A stretch of 64,000 nt of DNA. It comes from Streptomyces flavotricini. GTDB lineage: Bacteria > Actinomycetota > Actinomycetes > Streptomycetales > Streptomycetaceae. Position 1 is the stretch's first letter. Each line of letters starts with the position of its first letter. Under the pieces are notes generated by a model. The model searched no databases, was not told the DNA's origin, and saw nothing but the letters and a program-made list of their open reading frames with translations. The position numbers and the translations under genes were made by a program. This document shows, one piece after another, positions 19,310 through 27,178 of the stretch. The stretch covers positions 7,104,211 through 7,168,210 of the forward strand of contig NZ_JAINUL010000001.1 of NCBI RefSeq assembly GCF_020639365.1, read 5' to 3'.

Positions 19310-20128
19310 CTACGGGCGGGCCAGCAGTTCGCCGTCGATGACGGTGACCGCGTTGCCGGTCAGGAGCGTACGGTCGCCGGCCAGCCGGACCGCGACGCGG
19401 CCGGTGCGCGCCCCGCCCTGGAGGCCGACGAGCGAGGTGCGGCCCAGCCGTGCGGCCCAGAACGGGGCCAGCGCGGTGTGGGCGCTGCCCGTGACGGGGT
19501 CCTCGTCGATCCCGAAGGCCGGGAAGAAGCCGCGGGAGACGAAGTCGTACCCGCGCGAGGGGTCCTCGGCGGCCGCGGTGACGATCACTCCGCGGCGGGC
19601 GTGGCCGCGCAGAGCGGCGATGTCGGGGGTGAGCTCCCGTACGGCCCGTTCGTCCGCCAGCTCGACGAGCAGGTCGCCGATGTGCTCGGACGTGTCGTGG
19701 ACGGACCTGATCTCCGCGCCGAGGGCGCCGAGCACGGCGGGCTCAGCCTCCACCGGGGTCAGCGTGGACGTCGGGAAGTCCATCGTGATGGTGCCGTCCT
19801 CGGCGGCCCGGGCCGTGAGGACGCCGCACCGCGCGGAGAACCGGATCTGCCCCGTGGCCAGGCCGCTCGTCGCGATCACGTGCGCCGTGGCGAGCGTGGC
19901 GTGGCCGCACATGTCGACCTCGGCGGTCGGGGTGAACCAGCGCAGGGCCCAGTCGGCGTCCCCGCCGGGCGGCAGCGGGCGGGCGAAGGCGGTCTCGGAG
20001 AGGTTGACCTCGGCGGCGACCTGCCGGAGCCAGGTGTCAGGGGGGAACTCGCCGTCGAGGAGGAGGACCCCGGCGGGATTGCCGCGGAAGGGGCGGTCGG
20101 TGAAGGCGTCGACGATTCGGAGGCGCAT
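19310..20128 (-). CDS. PhzF family isomerase/epimerase
   Basis: A 272-residue protein with the two-lobed diaminopimelate-epimerase-like fold of PhzF. The N-terminus is MRLRIVDAFTDRPFRGNPAG with the conserved GNPAG. The catalytic-region glutamate follows in NLSETAF, and the second lobe has DEDPVTGSAHTAL. Substrates for such stand-alone PhzF proteins are unknown. No phenazine genes are nearby. ATG 20128 is preferred to longer in-frame starts. It is divergent from the padR gene. Confidence 0.92.
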   Translation of the reverse strand: MRLRIVDAFTDRPFRGNPAGVLLLDGEFPPDTWLRQVAAEVNLSETAFARPLPPGGDADWALRWFTPTAEVDMCGHATLATAHVIATSGLATGQIRFSARCGVLTARAAEDGTITMDFPTSTLTPVEAEPAVLGALGAEIRSVHDTSEHIGDLLVELADERAVRELTPDIAALRGHARRGVIVTAAAEDPSRGYDFVSRGFFPAFGIDEDPVTGSAHTALAPFWAARLGRTSLVGLQGGARTGRVAVRLAGDRTLLTGNAVTVIDGELLARP

Positions 20129-20216
20129 GGATCGACGGTAGGGCCGCTTCTTGATCGCCGACAAAGGCCAATCGCGGATGACTGGCCTGGTCACGCGCGC
20201 GTTCGGTACGAGTTTC

Positions 20217-20242
20217 CGATATATCGTTGACGCATCGCGATG
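20217..20242. promoter_or_regulatory. two palindromes at the padR promoter (candidate operator)
   Basis: CGATATATCG (20217-20226) and CATCGCGATG (20233-20242) are perfect 10-bp palindromes. The first precedes and the second follows the -35 box TTGACG. The arrangement suggests autoregulation by PadR. Confidence 0.55.
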
Positions 20243-20255
20243 GGTCAGCGATAGT
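20227..20255 (+). promoter_or_regulatory. padR promoter
   Basis: TTGACG (20227-20232), a 17-bp spacer and GATAGT (20250-20255) form a housekeeping-type promoter about 55 bases before the padR start. Confidence 0.65.
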
Positions 20256-20308
20256 TGGGGCATCGCAAGAGCGATGACGTGGAACCGAAAGACGAAAGGA
20301 GCGCAGTC

Positions 20309-20917
20309 ATGCGTTCACACGGACAGCACGAACACGAGCACGGCCGGGGCCACGGCCACTGCGGGCCCGATCGTCGGGAGGAGTTCAAGGGGCGCCGCGC
20401 CGCCTTCGGCCCGTTCGGACCGCCCTTCGGAGGCGGCCCCTGGGGCGGGCGCGGCGGGCGCGGCGGACCGCGCGGACGGGCCCGGCGCGGAGATGTGCGC
20501 GCCTCGATCCTGGCGCTGCTGAAGGACCGGCCGATGCACGGCTACGAGATGATCCAGGAGATCGGCGAGCGCAGCGGCGGGGCCTGGAAGCCCAGCCCGG
20601 GATCGGTCTACCCGACCCTCCAGCTGCTCGAGGACGAGGGGCTCATCTCCAGCGCGAGCGAGGGCGGCAAGAAGCTGTTCACGCTCACCGACGCCGGCCG
20701 CACCGAGGCCGAGTCCGGCTCGGAGGCCCCCTGGGTCGACGCCGGGCGCGGATTCGACTTCGAGGCGATGCACGAGGTCCGCACGGCCGGGATCGGCCTT
20801 TTCGAGGCCTTCGGCCAGGTCTTCAAGACCGGCTCGCCCGAGCAGCGCGAGAAGGCCCTCGCGGTCGTCAACGACGCCCGCAAGAAGCTCTACCTGATCC
20901 TGGCCGACGAGCACTGA
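20309..20917 (+). CDS. PadR family transcriptional regulator with His/Gly-rich N-terminus
   Basis: A 202-residue protein. Residues 1-18 are His-rich (HGQHEHEHGRGHGHCG) and 20-60 are Gly/Arg/Pro-rich. The PadR winged helix (about 65-140) has ASILALLKDRPMHGYEMIQE and PGSVYPTLQLLEDEGLI, and a helical dimerisation region follows. ATG 20309 follows AAAGGAG. The histidine cluster may bind nickel, copper or zinc, so metal sensing is a reasonable guess. A terminator follows at 20939. Confidence 0.92.
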   Translation: MRSHGQHEHEHGRGHGHCGPDRREEFKGRRAAFGPFGPPFGGGPWGGRGGRGGPRGRARRGDVRASILALLKDRPMHGYEMIQEIGERSGGAWKPSPGSVYPTLQLLEDEGLISSASEGGKKLFTLTDAGRTEAESGSEAPWVDAGRGFDFEAMHEVRTAGIGLFEAFGQVFKTGSPEQREKALAVVNDARKKLYLILADEH

Positions 20918-20938
20918 GCCGGCCGGCCGCACGAAACG

Positions 20939-20970
20939 GCGCGCCCCGCGAGTCCTCTCGCGGGGCGCGC
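20939..20970. terminator. bidirectional terminator between padR and the SRPBCC gene
   Basis: A perfect 14-bp stem GCGCGCCCCGCGAG / CTCGCGGGGCGCGC with a TCCT loop lies between convergent genes. Confidence 0.82.
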
Positions 20971-21003
20971 AGCCGTATCCGGGTACCCGCCGGGGGCGGT
21001 CGG

Positions 21004-21432
21004 TCAGGCGATCAGGCCGGCGAGCTTGCGGAGCGACTCGTTCAGGGCGGCGGTGGCCGAGTCCTTGAGCTTGCCCGCCATGAGGGAGACGGCGGCCCCG
21101 TTGAACTCCCCGTCGATGCGGACCGTGGTGGCCGCGCCGTCGGGTACGAGGGTGTACCGGGTGAGGATGGCCACGCCCATCGGGCCCTTGCCCGTGATGG
21201 CGAAGAGGCGCTCGTCCTCCAGCTCCGAGACGGTCCAGGCGACCTCGGCCGGGAAGCCCATCATCTTCATGTTCTCCACGAAGGTCGCCCCGACCGCGAG
21301 GGTCTCGGGTCCGCCCTTGGGGAAATTGGTGTGGGTCATGCTCCACTCGCCGTACGCCGCCCAGTCCGTCAGCTGGGCCCAGACCTTCGCGGCGGACGCC
21401 TCGATGCGTGATTCCGCGGTCACTTCGGCCAT
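21004..21432 (-). CDS. SRPBCC family protein
   Basis: A 142-residue START/Bet v1-like fold protein (polyketide cyclase/dehydrase type) that should bind a hydrophobic ligand in a helix-grip cavity. It begins MAEVTAESRIEASAAKVW and keeps the family pattern of an N-terminal strand, a helix with VWAQLTDWAAYGEW, and a long C-terminal helix. ATG 21432 is chosen; longer in-frame ORF sequence upstream lacks an RBS. It is adjacent to no biosynthetic genes. Ligand unknown. Confidence 0.87.
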   Translation of the reverse strand: MAEVTAESRIEASAAKVWAQLTDWAAYGEWSMTHTNFPKGGPETLAVGATFVENMKMMGFPAEVAWTVSELEDERLFAITGKGPMGVAILTRYTLVPDGAATTVRIDGEFNGAAVSLMAGKLKDSATAALNESLRKLAGLIA

Positions 21433-21603
21433 GCGGCCACCCCTTCTCGTCGGGTACGTGCGGCGGAAGGTAGCCCCGGCGGGCGGAACATTCAATACTG
21501 ACGACCTGTCAGAAACCATCGGCCCGGTCACTCCCGGTCTCGGATCCGTCTCAACAGGCGTCACGCCTGTGACGGTCCTGACCGGCCCTGCCATGATGGC
21601 CGG

Positions 21604-22575
21604 ATGCAAGCGTCAGGGAAGAACGCCGGACTGGGCCTCGCGCTCGTCTCGGCCGTTGCGTTCGGTGGTTCCGGTGTGGCGGCGAAGCCGCTGATCGAGG
21701 CGGGTCTGGACCCGCTCCACATGGTCTGGCTCAGGGTGGCCGGGGCGGCACTGGTGCTGTCCCCGCTGGCCTGGCGCCACCGCTGCCTCCTGCTGCGCAA
21801 ACCCCTGCTGCTCGCCGGCTTCGGCATCGTCGCCGTCGCGGGCGTGCAGGCCTTCTACTTCGCCTCCCTCTCGCGGATCCCGGTCGGCGTGGCCCTGCTG
21901 CTGGAGTACCTCGGCCCGGCGCTGCTGCTCGGCTGGATCCGCTTCGTGCAGCGCAAGCCGGTGACCCGGGCCGCCGCGGCCGGCGCCGCCGTCGCCGTCG
22001 TGGGGCTGGCCTGCGTGGTGGAGATCTGGTCCGGTCTGAGCCTGGACCCCCTCGGTGTGCTGCTCGGCCTCGCCGCGGCCTGCTGCCAGGCCTTCTACTT
22101 CGTCTTCGCCGACCACGGCGCGGACGGCGCGGCCGAGGACGCCGTGCCCGACCCGATCGGCGTGATCGCGTACGGCATGCTCATCGGCGCGCTGGTGATG
22201 ACGGTGATCGCCCGGCCGTGGCAGATCGACTGGCAGGTGCTGGGCGGGTTCGCCGCGATGGGGGACATGAGGGTGCCCGCGTGGGTCCTGCTCGGCTGGG
22301 TGGTGCTGATCGCGACGGTCTTCGCTTACCTGACCGGCGTGGTCTCGGTGCGCAAGCTCTCGCCGCAGGTGGCCGGTGTCGTGGCCTGTCTGGAGGCGGT
22401 CGTGGCCACGGTGTTCGCCTGGATCCTGCTGAACGAGCACCTCTCGACCCCGCAGATCATCGGCGGTGCGCTGGTGCTGGGCGGGGCCTTCATCGCGCAG
22501 TCGGCAAGGCCCACCCCGCCGGGGGCGGCCGATCCGGAGCCGGTCGTCCTGGACCGCGAGACGACGAAGGCCTAG
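21604..22575 (+). CDS. EamA/DMT family transporter
   Basis: A 323-residue drug/metabolite exporter with ten predicted membrane helices in two EamA repeats (about 8-140 and 155-295). Substrate unknown; homologues export amino acids or other small metabolites. Start ATG 21604. The next gene downstream is also an EamA protein but is separated by a structured leader. Confidence 0.9.
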   Translation: MQASGKNAGLGLALVSAVAFGGSGVAAKPLIEAGLDPLHMVWLRVAGAALVLSPLAWRHRCLLLRKPLLLAGFGIVAVAGVQAFYFASLSRIPVGVALLLEYLGPALLLGWIRFVQRKPVTRAAAAGAAVAVVGLACVVEIWSGLSLDPLGVLLGLAAACCQAFYFVFADHGADGAAEDAVPDPIGVIAYGMLIGALVMTVIARPWQIDWQVLGGFAAMGDMRVPAWVLLGWVVLIATVFAYLTGVVSVRKLSPQVAGVVACLEAVVATVFAWILLNEHLSTPQIIGGALVLGGAFIAQSARPTPPGAADPEPVVLDRETTKA

Positions 22576-22585
22576 GGTGGCGATC

Positions 22586-22621
22586 GTGCATTCGACCGTG
22601 CTTCCGCCTCCCGCCGCGTAG
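22586..22621 (+). CDS. candidate 11-residue leader peptide
   Basis: GTG 22586 opens an ORF encoding VHSTVLPPPAA and then TAG. Three consecutive Pro codons before Ala-Ala-stop would be a natural ribosome-pause site. It lies between two EamA genes and just ahead of alternative RNA pairings (22623-22691). The upstream RBS is weak (AGGGTGG). It is a candidate only; conservation in relatives would decide. Confidence 0.35.
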   Translation: MHSTVLPPPAA

Positions 22622-22622
22622 C

Positions 22623-22691
22623 CGCGGGCAGCTGCCCCTGCGAAGAGGATCCGGCCCCGGGGAGTTCCCGGGCGGGTCCGCGTTGCCCGCG
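22623..22691 (+). promoter_or_regulatory. candidate attenuator upstream of the second EamA gene
   Basis: CGCGGGCA (22623-22630) can pair with TGCCCGCG (22684-22691). Alternatively GGGCAGCTGCCC (22626-22637) can fold on itself. The two are mutually exclusive. Between them is CCCGGGGAGTTCCCGGG-type hairpin sequence. Confidence 0.4.
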
Positions 22692-22739
22692 AAGCGATGA
22701 CCTTCCCTTTCATCCTTCACGCATGCGCGGAGCACACAC

Positions 22740-23807
22740 GTGTCGAACCTTTCGCCCGCTTCAGGGCGCAGTCTGCTGTACCTCGTCGTCGCCGGAGCCG
22801 CCTGGGGCACCGCCGGGGCGGCCGCCTCCCTCCTCTTCCTGGCCAGTGACCTCGGCCCGCTCGCCCTGTCGTTCTGGCGGTGCGCCGGCGGGCTGGTGGT
22901 GCTGCTCGGGGTGCTCGCCGTACGCCGGCCACGGGGCGCGGCGGCCGCCGCCCGGGCCGCGGCGCGGCCTTCGGTGGCCTCGCTCATCGGGACCGGGCTG
23001 ATGTTCACGCTGTTCCAGTCCGCGTACTTCGGCGCCGTGCGCGAGACGGGCCTGGCGGTCGGCACGGTGGTCACCCTCGGTGCCGGGCCCGTGCTGATCG
23101 CGGTCGGGGCGCGGTACTGGATGGGCGAGCGGCTCGGCCGGGGCGGCGCGGCCGCCGTGGCCGGGGCGCTCGCCGGGCTCGCCGTGCTCGTCCTGGGCGG
23201 CGGGGGCGGCGGGGGCGGCGAGGTGCGGCCGCTCGGTGTGGGCTGGGCCCTGCTGTCGGCCGCCGGGTACGCCGGGATGACCCTGCGGGCCCGCTGGCTG
23301 GGGCGGCGCGGGGCGGGCGGGGATCCGCTGATCACCACCGCCTGGTCGGTCGCGGTGGGCACGGTGTGCCTGCTGCCGCTCGCCGCGGCGGAGGGGCTGG
23401 TCCCGCACACCGCCGAGCTCGGGCGGGTGCTGTGGCTGCTGGTCTACGTGGCCACGGTGCCGACGGCGCTGGCGTACGCGCTGTACTTCACCGGGGCCGC
23501 CGCGGTGCGGGCCGCGACCGTGTCCGTGATCATGCTGATCGAGCCGGTCAGCGCGGCCGTGATCGCCGTCCTGGTGCTCGGGGAGCGGCTGACCGGTGCC
23601 GTGGTGCTGGGCACCGTACTGCTGCTGACCGCGGTGGGTGCGCTGATCGCGGCGGAGGCGGGCAGGACCGGGGACGGCCCTGTGGGCGGGCCGGAGGTCC
23701 GGCCCGCCCGTGAGCCGCGTGAGCTAGGTGAGCTAGGTGAGCTGGGTGAGCCGCGCGAGCCGCGTGAGTCCGGTGAGTCTCGCGGGGCTCAGAGCGCTGC
23801 GAGGTAG
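22740..23807 (+). CDS. EamA/DMT family transporter with repetitive C-terminus
   Basis: A 355-residue exporter with ten predicted helices in two EamA repeats (about 10-140 and 155-305). A charged C-terminal tail of EPREL/GEL/GEP repeats (about 322-350) is encoded by 9-base tandem units. Start GTG 22740. Its last 19 bases overlap the 3' end of the convergent PNPOx-fold gene. Substrate unknown. Confidence 0.88.
   Translation: MSNLSPASGRSLLYLVVAGAAWGTAGAAASLLFLASDLGPLALSFWRCAGGLVVLLGVLAVRRPRGAAAAARAAARPSVASLIGTGLMFTLFQSAYFGAVRETGLAVGTVVTLGAGPVLIAVGARYWMGERLGRGGAAAVAGALAGLAVLVLGGGGGGGGEVRPLGVGWALLSAAGYAGMTLRARWLGRRGAGGDPLITTAWSVAVGTVCLLPLAAAEGLVPHTAELGRVLWLLVYVATVPTALAYALYFTGAAAVRAATVSVIMLIEPVSAAVIAVLVLGERLTGAVVLGTVLLLTAVGALIAAEAGRTGDGPVGGPEVRPAREPRELGELGELGEPREPRESGESRGAQSAAR
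23708..23781 (+). repeat. 9-base tandem repeat in coding sequence
   Basis: About eight imperfect copies of GTGAGCTAG / GTGAGCCGC-type units encode Gly/Arg-Glu-Leu/Pro repeats at the C-terminus of the EamA protein. It is a likely site of slippage. Confidence 0.75.
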
Positions 23808-24502
23808 TCCGGGGTGGCGATCCCGGGGGCCAGGTCGTCGGCCGGGATCGGGGTGCCGTGCACCGGCGCGACCGGGACCACGCCCGACCAGTAGGGCAGG
23901 CCCATGTCCTCGGGCTCGTCGTTGGGGCCGCCCGTACGGAGCTTCGCCGACACCTCGTTCAGGTCCAGGCGGATCACCGCGGTGGCGGCGAGCTCCTTGG
24001 CGTTGGCGGGCCGGGAGTCGGCCGAGCGGCCCGGGACCACGTGGTCGACGAGGGCGTCGAGGGCCATCCGGCGTTCGGCCTCGTCGGTCACCTGGTACGC
24101 GGTGCCGTGCACGATCACCGAGCGGTAGTTGATCGAGTGGTGGAAGGCGGACCGCGCCAGCACCAGGCCGTCCACGTGCGTCACGGTCAGGCAGACGGGC
24201 AGCCCCGGGTCGGCCTGGCCTGCGGCCAGCAGCGGGCGCGAGCCGGTCGAGCCGTGGACGTAGAGGGTCTCGCCCACCCGCCCGTACAGGGTCGGCAGGA
24301 CCACCGGGGCGCCGTCGCGGACGAAGCCGAGGTGGCAGACGTAGGCCTGGTCGAGTATCGAGTGCACCGTCTCGCGGTCGTAGCGCGCCCGCTCGCGGGA
24401 GCGGCTCGGGACGGTGCGGGCGGTGGGCTCGTAGCCGCCGCCGGTCGTCCCGGTCGCCCCGTCCGTCTCGGGCATCTCTTGCGTGTCGGTCGTGGCGGTC
24501 AT
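23789..24502 (-). CDS. pyridoxamine 5'-phosphate oxidase-fold protein
   Basis: A 237-residue flavin-binding split-barrel protein. The barrel core (about 45-190) contains VCHLGFVRDGAPVVLPTLYG, LYVHGSTGS and INYRSVIVHG. It begins after a disordered Thr/Gly-rich stretch. It is divergent from a MocR-type regulator 37 bases away, a pairing common for MocR/PdxR control of vitamin B6 or flavoprotein genes. Cofactor (FMN, F420 or heme) and substrate are not decided. Confidence 0.88.
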   Translation of the reverse strand: MTATTDTQEMPETDGATGTTGGGYEPTARTVPSRSRERARYDRETVHSILDQAYVCHLGFVRDGAPVVLPTLYGRVGETLYVHGSTGSRPLLAAGQADPGLPVCLTVTHVDGLVLARSAFHHSINYRSVIVHGTAYQVTDEAERRMALDALVDHVVPGRSADSRPANAKELAATAVIRLDLNEVSAKLRTGGPNDEPEDMGLPYWSGVVPVAPVHGTPIPADDLAPGIATPDYLAAL

Positions 24503-24526
24503 GGTGCGTTCTCCGTTGTACTAGTG

Positions 24527-24532
24527 CATACT
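24527..24532 (+). promoter_or_regulatory. -10 box for a leaderless mocR transcript
   Basis: CATACT ends seven bases before the predicted start point at 24539, next to GTG 24540. It lies in the 37-base divergent region shared with the PNPOx-fold gene. Confidence 0.45.
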
Positions 24533-24539
24533 CGACTTT

Positions 24540-25871
24540 GTGCTAGGAGAGTATCGGATCACAGGGCGTCGCGCATCGGATATCGCGGCGAGTGTCGAGG
24601 CGGGCGTCGGATCGGGCGCGCTGGCTCCCGGAGCGCTGCTGCCTCCGATGCGCGAGCTCGCGGGGGTGCTCGGGGTGAACCCGAACACCGTGGCCGCCGC
24701 GTACCGGACGCTGCGCGAGCGCGGGGTCATCGAGACCGACGGCCGGCGCGGCAGCCGGGTCCGGGGCCGGCCGGCGAGCGCCCCGCGCGACGAGCTGCGG
24801 GTGGCGGTGCCCCCGGGCGCGCGCGACGTGGCGTCCGGGAATCCGGACGTGCGGCTGCTGCCGGCGCTGGAGGCGGCCCTGGCCGGGGCCGCCCGACGGT
24901 ACGCGCAGGCGCCCACGCTGTACGGGGACGACCCGGTGGTGCCGGAGCTGGAGAGGCTGGCCCGGGCGGACTTCGACGCCGACGGTGTTCCCGCCGGGCC
25001 GGTGGGGGTGACCTCGGGCGCACTGGACGGGATCGAGCGGGTGCTGGCCGCGCACCTGCGGCCGGGGGACGCGGTGGCGATCGAGGATCCGGGCTGGGGG
25101 TCCGTACTGGACCTGGCGGCGGCACTCGGGCTGCGGGTGGTCCCGGTGGCGGTGGACGACGACGGACCGGTCGTCTCCGCGGTGGAGCGGGTGCTGGCGG
25201 AGGGCGCGCGGGCGCTGCTGGTCACGGCGCGGGCGCAGAACCCGACCGGGGCGGCCGTCGGCGCCGAGCGGGCGGCGCAGCTGCGCGCGGTGCTGGCGCG
25301 GCATCCGGAGGTGCTGGTGGTCGACGACGACCACGGCCACGCCATCGTGGACCTTCCGCTGCATTCGCTGGGCGGGGTGACCCGGCACTGGGCGCTGGTC
25401 CGGTCCACGGCGAAGGCGTACGGGCCGGACCTGCGGCTGGCGGTGCTGACCGGCGACGCCGTGACCCTGGACCGGGTAAGGGGGCGGCAGCGGCTGGGCC
25501 CGGGGTGGGTGAGCCGACTGCTCCAGTACGCGGTGGTCGAGCTGTGGACCGCGGAGGCGGTGGACCGGACGGCGGTCGCGCGCTCCTACGCGGAGCGGCG
25601 GGACGCGCTGGTCGCGGCGCTGCGGGAGCGGGGCGTGCCGGCGCACGGGCGCAGCGGGATGAACGTGTGGGTGCCGGTCGCCGACGAGACGGGCGCGGTG
25701 ACGCGGCTGCTGGCGGCGGGCTGGGCGGTGGCCCCGGGCAGCCGGTTCCGGGTGGATTCGGGGCCGGGCGTGCGGATCACGGTGTCGGGCGTGCAGCCCG
25801 GCGAGGTGCCGGGGCTCGCGGCGGCGGTGGCCGCGTCGGTCCGCCGCACGACGGGCGGCCGCTTCGACTGA
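24540..25871 (+). CDS. MocR-type GntR/aminotransferase fusion regulator
   Basis: A 443-residue protein. The N-terminal GntR winged helix (about 10-75) has LPPMRELAGVLGVNPNTVAAAYRTL. The fold-type I aminotransferase domain (about 90-440) has the PLP lysine region RSTAKAYGPDLRLAV. MocR proteins sense PLP or amino-PLP adducts and control adjacent genes. It is divergent from a PNPOx-fold gene, its likely target. Start GTG 24540, probably leaderless. Confidence 0.92.
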   Translation: MLGEYRITGRRASDIAASVEAGVGSGALAPGALLPPMRELAGVLGVNPNTVAAAYRTLRERGVIETDGRRGSRVRGRPASAPRDELRVAVPPGARDVASGNPDVRLLPALEAALAGAARRYAQAPTLYGDDPVVPELERLARADFDADGVPAGPVGVTSGALDGIERVLAAHLRPGDAVAIEDPGWGSVLDLAAALGLRVVPVAVDDDGPVVSAVERVLAEGARALLVTARAQNPTGAAVGAERAAQLRAVLARHPEVLVVDDDHGHAIVDLPLHSLGGVTRHWALVRSTAKAYGPDLRLAVLTGDAVTLDRVRGRQRLGPGWVSRLLQYAVVELWTAEAVDRTAVARSYAERRDALVAALRERGVPAHGRSGMNVWVPVADETGAVTRLLAAGWAVAPGSRFRVDSGPGVRITVSGVQPGEVPGLAAAVAASVRRTTGGRFD

Positions 25872-25934
25872 CGTACCCGGCCGCGCAGGACCCTCCCGGA
25901 TCGCCGCCCGCTTCGCCAGCCTCGAAGGCTCGCC

Positions 25935-26141
25935 GTGTTGCTGACGCAAACGCACGTACGGGCGAAGTCGGGTCGCTCGGGAACAATCAGGGGGACAGCG
26001 TGGACGCAGGACACCCGGCTGGGGCTCCTGGCCTTCGTCGTCGCGATGCTCGACGTCGTGGCGATCCTGCTGGAGCCGTGCACGCCGTGGACCACCAACA
26101 CGCCCGACGGTTCCGGGCCGATCCTCGGCGACTGCGGGTAG
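25935..26141 (+). CDS. small hypothetical membrane protein
   Basis: A 68-residue ORF with one membrane helix (LGLLAFVVAMLDVVAILLEP, about 30-49) and a short outer tail with two Cys. GTG 25935 follows GAAGG at a fair distance. It is supported by hydrophobic design and position between two genes, but there is no family match I recognise. A shorter start is possible. Confidence 0.5.
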   Translation: MLLTQTHVRAKSGRSGTIRGTAWTQDTRLGLLAFVVAMLDVVAILLEPCTPWTTNTPDGSGPILGDCG

Positions 26142-26159
26142 GCGCCCCCGCCCCGCCGG

Positions 26160-27104
26160 CTACCGCCGGCGGGTCTGGGTCAGGGCCGCGCCCGCCAGGA
26201 CGATCGCCGCGCCCACCGGGGTGTTCCAGTGGAGCTGTTCGCCGAGGATCAGGACGCCGGCCGTGGTGGCGATGACCGGGATGAAATACGTGACCATCTG
26301 GGCCGTGGTCGGGCCGACCTCCGTCACCAGTCCGTACTGCATCTGCAGGGCCATCCCCGTGCCCAGGGCCCCCAGCGCGACCACCGACAGGGTCGGCCAG
26401 AGCGGGAAGGAGGCGGGGGCCGAGGTGAACAGGGCGCTGACCACCAGCAGCTGGAGCGTGGAGAGCATCAGCTGCGCGCCGGTCAGCGCCACCGGCGAGC
26501 CCGGGACCGAGGCCAGCGTGCGCCGGACGTAGATCCAGCCGACCGGGTACGAGAGCGAGGCGAGCAGGGCGAGCGCGGTGCCCTTGGCGTCGATGCCCGA
26601 GAAGCCCTGCCAGGCGCCGAGGACCGTCAGGACGCCGAGGAAGCCCAGGCCCAGGCCGGCGAAGCGGCGGCGCGTGGGCCGGTCCTCGGAGAGGGCCACC
26701 AGCGACAGCGCCATGCCCCACAGCGGCGAGGTGGCGTTGCAGATCCCGGCCAGGCTCGACGGGATGCTCAGCTCGGCGTACGAGAACAGCGAGAAGGGGA
26801 TGGTGTTGAGCAGCAGCGCCGCCACGAACAGGTGGCCCCAGGTGCGGCGGCCCCGGGGGAGCGGCTCGCGGCGGACCAGGAGTACGGCCAGCAGGGCGAG
26901 CGCCCCGGACAGCACCCGGCCGAGGGCCACCTGGAACGGGGCGTAGGCCTCGGTGCCCACCTTGATCAGCAGGAAGCTGAAGCCCCAGACCACCGAGAGG
27001 ACCGCGAAGCGGATCCGCCAGTCCACCCGGGCGGTGCGGGCGGTGGTGACCGGCGGCGAGAGGGTGGGGCCGGTGGTGGGGCGAGGGGTGGCGGGTGCGC
27101 TCAT
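26160..27104 (-). CDS. EamA/DMT family transporter
   Basis: A 314-residue exporter with ten predicted helices in two EamA repeats. It is divergent from a LysR regulator, which probably controls it. The ATG at 27104 (MSAPATPRP) is preferred to the upstream in-frame start at 27155, which has no RBS. This is the third EamA gene within 6 kb. Substrate unknown; LysR-EamA pairs often export amino acids or aromatic compounds. Confidence 0.88.
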   Translation of the reverse strand: MSAPATPRPTTGPTLSPPVTTARTARVDWRIRFAVLSVVWGFSFLLIKVGTEAYAPFQVALGRVLSGALALLAVLLVRREPLPRGRRTWGHLFVAALLLNTIPFSLFSYAELSIPSSLAGICNATSPLWGMALSLVALSEDRPTRRRFAGLGLGFLGVLTVLGAWQGFSGIDAKGTALALLASLSYPVGWIYVRRTLASVPGSPVALTGAQLMLSTLQLLVVSALFTSAPASFPLWPTLSVVALGALGTGMALQMQYGLVTEVGPTTAQMVTYFIPVIATTAGVLILGEQLHWNTPVGAAIVLAGAALTQTRRR

Positions 27105-27138
27105 GAGGAGAACTCTGCTCTGCTCAACTACGTAGGAC

Positions 27139-27176
27139 AAGCGAGATTTCTTCACAGTGACGGCGTAGCATCGCTT
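27139..27176. promoter_or_regulatory. divergent EamA/LysR control region with inverted repeat
   Basis: AAGCGA (27139-27144) and TCGCTT (27171-27176) form an inverted repeat 26 bases apart over the lysR promoter. TAGCAT (27166-27171) is the -10 box and ends seven bases before the lysR start region at 27178, so the lysR mRNA is probably leaderless. Confidence 0.5.
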
Positions 27177-27178
27177 AC

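Noticed and set aside
19310..20128. PhzF as a sign of phenazine biosynthesis
   Set aside because: Stand-alone PhzF-fold proteins are common; none of the other phz genes is present.
21604..27104. Possible multi-gene exporter cluster or biosynthetic gene cluster because of three EamA genes
   Set aside because: They are on different strands with separate control regions and no biosynthetic core genes are present.
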